From Lunularia cruciata (taxonomy: Eukaryota; Streptophyta; Marchantiopsida; Lunulariales; Lunulariaceae), in contig OX419756.1 in assembly GCA_948567375.1 (NCBI GenBank), forward strand, positions 43,786,333-43,850,332: a stretch of DNA of 64,000 bases. The letters are read 5' to 3'. The translations under genes were made by a program, and so were the position numbers. Shown one piece after another: positions 54,901 through 64,000 of the stretch (the stretch's first letter is position 1; the number at the start of each line of letters is the position of its first letter). Below the pieces are notes generated by a model. It made no database searches, had not been told where the DNA came from, and worked only from the letters and a program-made list of their open reading frames with translations.

Positions 54901-55084
54901 GTTGGTACCTCTTCCAATCTAGCAATCATTGCTTACCCAAGCCTTTAGTAGTTGAATAGATCGTATGTTCATGAACCAAGTTAACTCCACCATCAACCAC
55001 CTTTGCTCTAGAAGTAGGCACCAAACCATCCTTACTCTCACAAAGTGTGGTAGCCAATTGGAACACTAGAGTTGGGTCAACTTC

Positions 55085-55494
55085 TGTAACAATATGGAGT
55101 GACAAAGTTAATCGGGCTTACAAAGTAACAAATAAGACAAATTAGCTTAGAATATTCTAGAAATATTTAGGAAGCTTCCCAGCTAGCTTAGCTTGCACCT
55201 CAAGTAAGTAGCTTCTAGAAGGTAGCTTCTAGAAGCTTCCAACTAGCTTAGCTTGCACGCCAAGTAGGCGGCTTCTTGAAGGAAGCTTCTTGAGAAGCTT
55301 CCTAGTTAACTTGGCTTGCACTCTAAGAAAGTGGCTTGAGGAAGCTTCTTGAGAAGCTTCTCAAGGGCCTTGTATGCTACCTATAAATACCAAAGCCAAA
55401 GCTCATGCTAGGCATTTGGAGTTTTCCCTCATTCAAGTGTCCCAAATGTGAGTTTCCATTCTCCTATTTCTCTCCTCGGATTTGGTCTCTTACA
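55085..55494 (+). repeat. Solo LTR of family B (B-solo-2)
   Basis: It is 410 bp, TGTAACAATATGG to CTCTTACA. The flanks ACTTC (55080-55084) and AATTC (55495-55499) match at four of five bases. It contains a perfect three-unit heat-shock-element pattern TTCnnGAAnnTTC at 55227-55239 and TATAAATA near 55382. Confidence 0.9.
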
Positions 55495-57080
55495 AATTCT
55501 AATGTAAACATATCATTGGTTGAAAAAGGGAATGCATAATCAATTGAGCCACCCCAACATTGTACTAGACACAATATTTATAGAAGTAGGTGGTTGACTA
55601 GTATTTTGTCCATCCTTCACTCCATCACTACCTACAATACCTACATTAGGACACATAGGAGCCATAGATGTAGTTTGTAATGCCTCAAAATGCATGGAAG
55701 ACTGAGGAAAGTTTGACCTATCTACCAACATCTCATCTTTGTGAGTTCAACTCCACTAATGTTCCCTAAGCTCAAGAGCATATAATGCACTCCTGGTTAT
55801 TAAAATTAATGTATCTACCTATGTTACTACATATATAAAGTCAAGGACATTTCTATCACCAATGTAAGAGATGGAAGCCTTGATGCATGAATATAATCTC
55901 CTCTAAGCTATGGCCATGCTAGCCAATCTCTACTTTAACTACTCAATTCAGTAGTTATGGCTATATCAAAAGCAAGAGCATGTACTATGTTCCTACTAGG
56001 TATAGATCCTCTACTATCACCTTTACCACCTTGTTCTCTATGACATGGGGCTCCTCTACCACTTATCATAGTATCCCTACTACTCTTTAACTTTAAAAGG
56101 TCAAAGCATCAATCATAAATATGACTAAATTTGAGGCAATGGTCATACTACCTTTGAGTTAGTTGTGGTTCTCCAAAGGTATCATGCCCCTTACCCTAGA
56201 TGCACTCTCTCTTGTAGTAAGGTCAACCATAAGTCCAACAAGCAACACTACCACTCACTAGTTTCTCTTGACAAAAAAATAAAGGTAATGATCTAGGTGT
56301 ACTAGGCACTCCACTTACTCTATAAGATCAAGGCTATCCACTCTACACTCAAAAATCCAACACATTATGGTGCACTCTAGAAAAAGAAACAATTATGGAT
56401 GAGATCTCTCTACCAGATCTAAATTTCACCACTCTCTCCTCCACCATTTTGAGCTCCAATGCACTCAACCAAAGTTGTTGAGGTAGCCTACAACAACATA
56501 ATATCATGTACTCTACATTGTAACTCCTTATCCAAGATCCCATACCAAAATTGGACTGCTTGGGCCTCAATAATTCTTTGAGTGAAACTAATAATCCATC
56601 TCATACAAGTGTATGCCTTGTACACTAGATACTTTATGTATTTTGAGAAAGGTATTTTCTCTTCAAAGTAGAAGGTCAAGATAAAGATAAGTGAGTATGG
56701 GATAGTAATTCAAACAATCAATAGGACTTGTAAGATCAAGAACTATATATCGTTGGAAGACCACCTAATGGAGAGCCTAGTAGATAAGTTTAGGAATAGA
56801 GAGTTAAGTGTTAGATACATGGAGCTTTGCTACTCTATCCACACCTCTTATTAGTTCTCTATCCTACCTTTGATACTCAATATAAAGATTGAGTCTTTTG
56901 AGGAAAAGAGGATGAGTTGGGAATGTGGAATGAGACTAGGTAGCATCTTCAAAGTACTTTCAAGAAGATGATGATGATGATACACATGTTTATTCCTCAC
57001 TTGAACACATATAATGTCTTGAGGAAGATCTTTGTTTTTGATATAAACATCAAATAGGTCTTTTGTAGGATAGTTCTTCA
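55495..57080 (-). other. Possible family D gag region
   Basis: This stretch lies upstream (minus strand) of the family D protease, where gag is expected. Frames at 56349-56679 read IIEAQAVQFWYGILDKELQ, weakly like a capsid phrase. There is no zinc knuckle. The assignment is by position only. Confidence 0.3.
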
Positions 57081-59500
57081 TTCTTTAGAAGGAAGTGTAA
57101 GTTGAAAAAGAAGGTTGTTTGGACTTCATATAAAGCCTTGAACACCCTTTTGTATGTACCTAAGCTTGGAGTGCAAGAGTTTATGGTTGACTTTGTGAGC
57201 TAATTTGAGGTTATGTTTGGAGGAATACTACTCATCATTACAAATTCCATACCTCTCTAGAGATAAATATTTATATATATCTAAGGAGATTTCCTTTCAC
57301 TAGGAGTACATGATGACACCTAAATTATGTGCATATTGGGTTGGTATTACTGCTACTTACTGGAGCTGTTATATGCTCAAACCTTATTATACTTTTTTAT
57401 GAGAAAAGAGTAACTCTTAGAGATCTGATGACGACAATGCTATGTGTTTTTATTGCAAAAACCATTCTCATGGTGTTATCCATCTTCCTAGGTTTACTTC
57501 TACTACTTATATTCTTAATGGTTGATTTCTATTCTTTAATGGAAGATTTTTGTGACTCATTGAGATAGATTTAGAGATTATAGACATATAACTATTGAAT
57601 TTGGCATAGATGAGTGAACATTTGGTCATCTTAGTAATGTTTGTTCTAGCTCCACCTTTGCACTTGGAGGAATGGACTTATATACAAATGTGTAGTCTTA
57701 TTTAGATGTATGTCCCCTTCCATATCTAGATATAGCTTCAAAGAGCTTCAAGCATGAACATTACCTCATTGCATAAGAATAGTACTCTATATGTATTCTT
57801 TATATTTTCATGACTAAATATATAAATTAACTAAGTTTGAATGATCATTTTACAGAATCAATATCAATATGTTGAATGTTATGTACAAATCATCAAATCT
57901 TTAGAGTACAAACTCCATCAAAATTCCAATGAACTATCAAGATGCAATCAAAACTCAAACCACCATCTATCAATTACCAATGCACATAAGCATATGCCAA
58001 CATACACAACGTAAACCAACTCATCTTGGACCACAAACCAATGATTTCCAACACATATTACTTTGTGCTTGATTATATACCATTGCATAGTGTTGTATAC
58101 TAGTACAAATCAAAACTTGGGTATTTGTATTGATTCAGAGCAACAATTAGCATAAAAAACTCTTGCATTTACAAGCAAATCCAAGAGTCTAAAGGAAAAT
58201 AATACAAGGGAAAATAAATTCCTAAGCAAAATTAGACAATTATTAACACAACTAAGGCCTGACTTATTATCCATTAGGAATAATGTAGTACTCTTTATTG
58301 TTTGCACTTAAGAATGTGTGTAGTACCAAGTAAAAAGTTTAGAATCATTACTATACATGATAGAAGTTTGAGTATTTGTCTTAAAAGGAATAATTGTAAC
58401 ACTTTTAATCTCCTTGGAAGATTTTTCATTTTTAGCTAATTCCTGAGTAATTTTATAGGATCTCTTTGCCTTGGACTTTCTTTCTTTCAATAATTTTCTC
58501 TAGCTCTTTTCTGTGTTTTTCTAAGAGCATTATTTTCTCAATTTCTACTTTGCCTTTCTACTTCTCCATCTTGATTTCTTTTTGAGCTACAATCTCTACT
58601 AATTTGCACCTCTCCCTAGTGTACATTGCGTTAGTTCCAATTGACTTGTTATTTATCAATGGAGAAAGCTACCATAGTGGTTGCTATTTTGCAGAACACC
58701 TTAGAAATCCTTTCCCATTTCTTTTGTTTTCCTTCATCTTCTCCCTCGTGGTCTTGCGGTCTTTGGAGGAGGAGGATATACCACTTGATACTAAATCATC
58801 TGGCAATTCACAATGAGGAAACTTTCTTCCTCTAAATACAAGGTAGCTATTATGCACACTTGAAAAAGGACAAGATTGGGTTAGTCTAAACATAGTCTTG
58901 TCTTCTCCAACGTCATTCTCCATCTCTTGAACTTGAACTCTAACTTCTTTCACCTTATTCCATTGATGTAGTGATATCCAGCCCCATAGAGCTCCTCTCC
59001 CTGCCCTATAATTACCAAAGTATATGGAGGAGTATTAGCTCAAAAATCCAAATGTATTGTCCATTTTGTCAAAATAAAGACATAAATGATCTGATTTATC
59101 CTCAATTGTTCCCATCGGCTTTTGAGTTCCCTTAGTGAGATACTCCGTAGTGTAATTGTCCTTCCACTCGTTTGTTGATTTGAAAGATCTAATGTATTTA
59201 GTTTATATACTTTTTAACTTCTCCTTTGTTCTTTGATTTGTAAGATTTTATGTCTCTAATTTGTTTATTTTTAACTTCTCTTCATTATGCGACTTAGGAA
59301 ATACTTTCATATACCTCACCAAATAAGTTGCAATTGCTCTTCTATATATGCTTCTTACATGTTACACCATAAATCTGATCGAAATTCTTTGGTTCATCAA
59401 AATAAGCTAGGCATAGCGATGTGAAATCATTCTAAATCTATCTTCTTCCATCCTTTTCTATCTTTGCCTTGCCTATGCTCATTGAGGAAAGAAAAAGAAC
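57081..59500. other. AT-rich sequence, no confident gene
   Basis: On the plus strand 57440-57490 reads CFYCKNHSHGVIHLP, like a damaged gag zinc knuckle. On the minus strand about 58300-59190 reads as a charged, Lys/Glu-rich protein fragment (KEVRVQVQEMENDVGEDK, then KDRKTTREKMKENKRNGKG, then coiled-coil-like ALLEKHRKELEKII in another frame). It might be a decayed transposon-associated DNA-binding protein. Neither is firm. A diverged tandem repeat lies at 59170-59285. Confidence 0.3.
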
Positions 59501-60033
59501 AGATTGCACCACGCTCGAGAGATCCTGAAATCCCCAATTTTACACTTCCATTGTCGTGGAAATTTCACGGGAAGAAATGCAATCCATGGAAAAAATTATA
59601 ATAAGTAAAAGACATACGACACAAATTCTCGTTCTCATTGTCGGAGAATTCAATTGTCGATGCGGGAAATTCAATTCAATTCATAATGCGAGAAGGAAGG
59701 ATTTGTTGAAAAGGAAGAAAATTCTGGACGTACATTTTTGCTCGCAGAGTGCACAGTTTTGCATTTCATGAAATTTCGGGATGCTATACGGATGAACAAT
59801 TTCGTGTCACCTCTTTCATTATATAACGATTAAAAGGATTTTTAAGATTATTAAGAAAACTTTGTTGTTGATTTAACTTCCAGAAAACTTGGTCGTTAAT
59901 TTTGTCCTCGTACAACCACTAAGCCATTTGTTCACCACTTCGTAATCTTACCTTGAGACGGCATGGGGAAAAAAGTTTCACCCATTAAAGAATTTACCGG
60001 CACGGAGCGTGTATTCCATCTACGCATGTACGG

Positions 60034-60136
60034 ATCTGACCTGTACCCGTAGTGATACACATCCGTAAACAAACGGATTGAATGGGGTTCAATCCGTTTG
60101 TTTACGGATGTGCATCACTACGGGTACAGGTCAGAT
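60034..60136. repeat. 49-bp inverted repeat with 5-nt loop
   Basis: Arms 60034-60082 and 60088-60136 are complementary with one mismatch around loop TGGGG. Outside the arms a weaker match continues (CATGTACGG opposite the complement of CCCCTCATG). A transcript would fold into a near-perfect hairpin of about 100 nt. Confidence 0.93.
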
Positions 60137-61487
60137 GGATCCCCTCATGTGCTGGACATGGATCCGGACTGCCGCAGCCTACCGAGTTCCACTTTATGGG
60201 AAGGTAGATAACGATGAGGGTAAGGTGAGTCCTTGAACCAAATTAATTACGATCTGTATATTCGAGCGTGACCATCTAGTTGGATCCTGAATTGTCTTAA
60301 CTCTCATGTTAATGATCTTGTGATCGTGGGTGGCAGATTGGTCCAACGACGAGCAGCAAAGAAGAAAACTTTCGTTCCGAATGCTGTCCTGATCCTGAGC
60401 TGACTTGTTACTGGGGGCATGTCACTCTTCTCAAGTGAGGTATCGTTACGATTTCAGCATCTTGTGCAGAAGCTCTCAGATTCCATACAGATACAGTACA
60501 TGTATAGTGTTGGGAGAAGAACGGCGAGGTTGTGAAGTGCTCGGATGAAATTCCCCATCCCCTGTAGTTACCAGTACAGGTGGTCATGGACGTCGTCGAC
60601 GAATCGGAGATAAACCAATTCAAAAGTTCTTGAAATTGGACTGTGAAAGACGACAGAACCAATAATTTCAACTTTTATGCGAGATCCTCAAGGGAAGTAG
60701 TGGGCAAAACGCGGAAAATAAAATGGTTCATCTGAGGACTTATAATGTTGGCTAGTCTCTTTATGTATGGTGTACTGTAGAAAGCACGTGAACGAGCCCG
60801 ACTTTGCGCTTTCCAGTCCCTCGGAACTTGCAGGCAGACACATCAAGCGGTAATCCACATCGCAATACAGCACTGTATGCAGGGAAGTGGGGGAAATCAT
60901 GAGAAATCAGCGTGTCCATACTCCAAATGAAGTCTCCAAGTGCACTCTAAACTAAAATTTATGTCTTGCTAACACTGTCCTATGGACGGTCGAGGTATGC
61001 AAGGATATATTAATGATCTGGAATATGGAAAACCAGCAGAGAGTGAAATTGGGTTACGTACAAGCCAACACATCCAAGAATCTTGAAGCCGTACCGTAGT
61101 TGGATCGATCAAGGGGTCGAATGGGACACGAGGAGGTCGAGTAGTGCACGCCAGTAGTGGAAGTAGATGTAGACTACTGTGCAGTACAAAAAAGAGGGAG
61201 ACCGTGGAGTGGCGTTTCCAAATGTCTCATGAAATATCTCGGGATGAAGAATGAATGACTGAATTAGAGGATTAAGGGACAGTGTGATTCATACCCGAGT
61301 ATTCTGGAAGTAGCAGTTATCCATTTACAGCTACCCGAGCTACAGTAGCCAGGAGTGATGTGCACTGCAGTCCAATTGAACAACAATCGTGCAAACGACT
61401 TGACAAAGCGTCATAACTGTCTTCGGGACGTGACACTGTAGACCCCCTAGGACCTGAATTGCTCTCACGAACTATAATAAACTCTTT

Positions 61488-61883
61488 TCAGAATGTTGAA
61501 GGTTGATGGATGACTTGAGGGTTGAACTGAATTGGGTTTGTCGAACCGGGAAACGTGACGAGAGGAGTACAGTTCGGACTGTAGCCTGATCTCATACAGG
61601 ATGGGAAGTGATTTATGCTTTCGGCAACACAAGAAAGGTCCTGAGAGATGTAGAACTTATGCAGCAGGCGGCGACAGGAAGTGCAGCATCGGTGTGCCCA
61701 TGCTTTCTGGAGCTGCTTCATTAACCTGCTACGATCCAAACGCTGTAGGAGCAGTTCGTGAGCAAATTTATCTGCTGCAGCGATGGCCGCCGCTTCTGCA
61801 TCAAGAACGGTGACGATTTCAAACGTGTCACTGGGAGATACGCTATATGTCATGCCATGTCTGTACTCTCCTGCTCCTTCCAC
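61488..61883 (-). CDS. Possible exon, hypothetical protein
   Basis: This is a 131-codon minus-strand frame without a start ATG at its beginning; the first Met would be in MTYSVSPSDTF. The segment FEIVTVLDAEAAAIAAADKF followed by AHELLLQRLDRSRLMKQLQK is Ala/Leu-rich and helix-like, unlike random translation, and lies in GC-richer DNA. No family is recognised. It might be one exon of a minus-strand gene or a chance frame. Confidence 0.25.
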   Translation of the reverse strand: MEGAGEYRHGMTYSVSPSDTFEIVTVLDAEAAAIAAADKFAHELLLQRLDRSRLMKQLQKAWAHRCCTSCRRLLHKFYISQDLSCVAESINHFPSCMRSGYSPNCTPLVTFPGSTNPIQFNPQVIHQPSTF

Positions 61884-62942
61884 TTCCTTCTATGGACTTA
61901 AAGCACTACATTGTTCCCTAGTTTTCTCGTCGATCGGCCTTGCATAGCCACCTGTTCCTTGAAATCTTTGATATTGCATGGTTTAGTACCATCTTCGACC
62001 CATCAGTGACAGGCGTAAGGGTAAGATCTAGTATTGCTCAATCGCCTCGATTAAGACGTGTGTCCCCTATTTAGTTAAATATTTGTTAATTTCATTCTGC
62101 GTGCCATAAGAACTTTCAACCACAGAGCAGTGGCCGTCTCTTTTGAGCAAGGGCTGTCTCATTTACTTTGCAATTGAATTCGTCGACTGCATTATGAGCC
62201 TTTCTCCCGATTTGGAATGTGGCTCTTCAAGAGGAGAGCAGTGAGCATCAGCCATAGGCTTCAGAGGACAACATTGTCCTATCCTATATGGAATTCCTCG
62301 AAATTCTGGATTAGAAGAAATGGTAGATACGACTCCACTCATTCATACCATGATTGGGCCCCGGCACTTTCCCTTTCCTCTTCTGATGCCAAGGGCTCTT
62401 GAGGCACCATTAGAAGATTCAGAGATCTTCGCTAAATTTCTATGTGCAAATCGCCTTTTTCCGAAGCGAATCGATGACGGACATACGTCGTAGTAAATGA
62501 TAGGGACTTTGGTTATGGTGGAAACATTTGGGAAGATCTTTTCTGGATGACAGTCCTCTTTCATCGCTTACAATGATTGTCCTTTAACCAAATTAGTGGG
62601 TTTGAACTTTGACCAGTCAGAACATGGTTGTGCAGATTCCGCAGAACGAACATATTTCCAGCAACGAACGCCCAATGTTGGACCCTTACGCAGTCAAAAG
62701 AGTAAAATTCCAAATTGCAACGCAAGTAGATGTGGTGAGCTCTGAGAACTATACCTCTCGTTCTCCGGAACATTTCTCACTAACGGTTTGCCAACAGAAG
62801 TAATTTCCGTCTATGCTTGAAATTCACGGAACTTGTTGAAATCTGCTGCCGTAGATCATGTGGCCAAAGTTGTCCGAGAGGCCAGAGTTGTAGAAGCTCG
62901 CAGTCTGTTACAAGTACCTCACCACTTTCGAATGGGATCATC

Positions 62943-63132
62943 ATGGCAGGCAAAATTGAAAGGATCGATGTGTATGGGTTGGGAAGATCTGCAGCGCGAG
63001 GAGTTCGAAGTATGGCAACTTCCCCTGGTATTTGTACTTACCGATGCCCTCGCCAAGTTACTAGAGCTACAAACCTTGTTGACTTCTTCCAACAATGTCA
63101 AGAGGGGCCTGACAGATGTGGAGCACAATGTC
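62943..63132 (+). CDS. Tentative first exon of the hydrolase gene
   Basis: ATG at 62943 opens MAGKIERIDVYGLGRSAARG, then VRSMATSPGICTYRC, an Arg/Ser/Ala-rich start that could be an organelle transit peptide. Splicing at the donor GTAAAG (63133) to the acceptor after TTTTTTTAG (63189) would keep the hydrolase frame: one base left over joins the two leading bases of the next exon. The intron would be only 57 nt, short for a plant. Two plus frames are open across 62833-63155, so the choice of frame is uncertain. Confidence 0.35.
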
Positions 63133-63189
63133 GTAAAGAGAGTAGAACTTTGTGAGCTCAAATATTAAGAAATTGAGCAATTTTTTTAG

Positions 63190-64000
63190 GTCAAGATACT
63201 ACAAGAGCACGGGTTCCTTACCCTACTGCTGGAGAGGTCGAATATGATGAAGAAGAGATTGTAGGTGGGGTTACGATCCGTCACGGCTATATGAATAACA
63301 GCGACATCAAAGTTCACTTCGTTGAGTGTGGAGATCCTGCAGGCAAACTGGTCAGTTTGGCTCATTCATTCTACTAATCTCGTGCCACAAATTTGGGGGT
63401 TCGTTTTTTATGAAAGAGTCACTTCAACGTTTGGTCGTGTAGATTCTCCATCTTTGATGTCTTTCCGGAACATGGATGTATTTTGTGAGCAATGCCTAAT
63501 TGGCCCTGTTGAACTACACAGGTGATTCTAGTTCACGGTTGGCCCAACTTTTGGTTCGTATGGAAGCATCAATTCAAGGCTTTGTCAGAAGCAGGGTACC
63601 ACGTCATTGCCCTCGATTTGAGGGGTTACAATTTGTCCTCAAAACCTGAAACTCTCGACTTTTTTGTTCGTCCAGCAATACTGGGTGATCTCGTGCGTTT
63701 TATTGACCACTTTGGAAATGGCAGGCCTGCCATCATGGTATGAGACACTTTACAACTGACAATGTGGTGCTGTCGAAGTCTGATGCAATTGGCACAATTG
63801 GAAGAGAATCTGTTGCATCTGAAATCCCTAAACTCGAGTTGTGATCAAACAGGTGGGGCACGATTGGGGATCAACTATTTCATGGTGTTTGGCTGAGGAC
63901 TATCCCAGCAAAGTTGAAAGATTGGTGACTGTCAACATGGGCCGTCTCACAGATTTCAGCAAAATACTGACTACACACCTATCGCAACTCCTCCGCTCTT
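63190..64000 (+). CDS. Epoxide-hydrolase-like alpha/beta hydrolase, 5' part, continues past the window
   Basis: Three exons are read: 63190-63350, 63522-63737 and 63853 to the window end, with GT-AG introns of 171 and 115 nt, both in phase 0. The protein shows HGYMNNSDIKVHFVECGDP and then the oxyanion motif HGWPNFWFVW. ALDLRGYNLSSKP and the nucleophile elbow VGHDWGS, with the catalytic Asp between His and Trp, follow. Epoxide hydrolases of this type open epoxides to diols; DLRGYNLS.KP resembles the EPHX3/EPHX4 and bacterial group. After the elbow, LVTVNMGRLTDF replaces the usual N.PHP. The lid tyrosines and the rest of the catalytic triad lie beyond 64000. The substrate is unknown. The upstream start is uncertain. 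Confidence 0.9.

Larger units (their letters stand above)
37606..57080 (-). mobile_element. Old Ty3/gypsy element, family D, minus strand, split by later insertions
   Basis: Protease (54450-54900), RT and RNase H (51330-52480) and integrase with PHD finger (37606-39126) occur in the order expected for one minus-strand element, separated by B-2 and joined by a solo family B LTR at 55085-55494. The LTRs and exact ends were not identified; the right limit is a guess that includes a gag-like stretch. It has more stops than families A and B, so it is probably the oldest retroelement here. Confidence 0.72.
59501..62942. other. Right gene-like flank without a confident gene
   Basis: Base composition rises again and the transposon families stop. 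Open frames up to 131 codons occur on both strands but lack recognised domains. A strong hairpin (60034-60136) and one possible exon (61488-61883 minus) are listed separately. It may include promoter and 5' sequence of the hydrolase gene downstream. Confidence 0.45.

Noticed and set aside
57329-57568. Hydrophobic 79-codon plus-strand frame resembling a membrane protein
   Set aside because: A neighbouring frame reads CFYCKNHSHGVIHLP, a probable damaged zinc knuckle, so the hydrophobic frame is likely a shadow of TE-derived, T-rich DNA.
58300-59190. Minus-strand Lys/Glu-rich fragment possibly from a trihelix- or Harbinger-type transposon protein
   Set aside because: It spans several frames and no diagnostic motif could be matched; left as unresolved sequence.
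61601-61813. Plus-strand 70-codon frame
   Set aside because: It lies opposite a longer minus-strand frame with more protein-like composition and has no motif.

Overview
The window looks like nuclear DNA of a land plant. About 50 kb (roughly 4.2-59.5 kb) is AT-rich, decayed, nested transposable elements. It is flanked by two GC-richer stretches (1-4.2 kb and 59.5-64 kb) that look like gene space. The plant assignment rests on Ty3/gypsy chromoviruses primed by initiator tRNA-Met, a RepHel-type Helitron, and an alpha/beta-hydrolase gene with short GT-AG introns at the right edge. The species cannot be named from the sequence.

Four repeat families explain most of the middle. Family A is a 6.6-kb chromovirus with 720-744 bp LTRs, present three times: A-1 at 6021-12633 (minus), A-2 at 18332-24900 (plus, TSD CTAAT) and A-3 at 41170-47779 (minus, TSD CTAAG). 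Its order is LTR, PBS, two small related leader ORFs, gag, then PR-RT-RNaseH-IN-chromodomain in another frame, PPT, LTR. Family B is a second chromovirus with 415-480 bp LTRs, present as B-1 (18289-30464), B-2 (39127-51176) and two solo LTRs (13056-13470, TSD TGATT; 55085-55494). Family D is an older Ty3/gypsy element on the minus strand in pieces over about 37.6-57 kb; its integrase ends in a PHD finger. Family C is a pair of diverged direct repeats about 2 kb long.

The nesting can be read directly. A-2 sits 43 bp inside the 5' LTR of B-1, and B-1 sits in the first family C repeat. The C repeats lie between the two halves of a degenerate Helitron: the N-terminal and HUH Rep region at 14.6-17.3 kb and the end of the PIF1-like helicase at 35.3-35.8 kb. 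Separately, A-3 is inserted in the B-2 polyprotein, and B-2 is inserted in the family D integrase region. All transposon genes are broken by stops and frameshifts.

The only convincing host gene is an epoxide-hydrolase-like alpha/beta hydrolase on the plus strand from about 63.19 kb (perhaps 62.94 kb) running off the right end. The main points for a second look are a conserved small leader protein shared by several retroelement families, the PHD-finger integrase, heat-shock-element-like arrays in the family B LTRs, two stop codons shared by all family A gag copies, and two nearly perfect hairpins (38630-38696 and 60034-60136).
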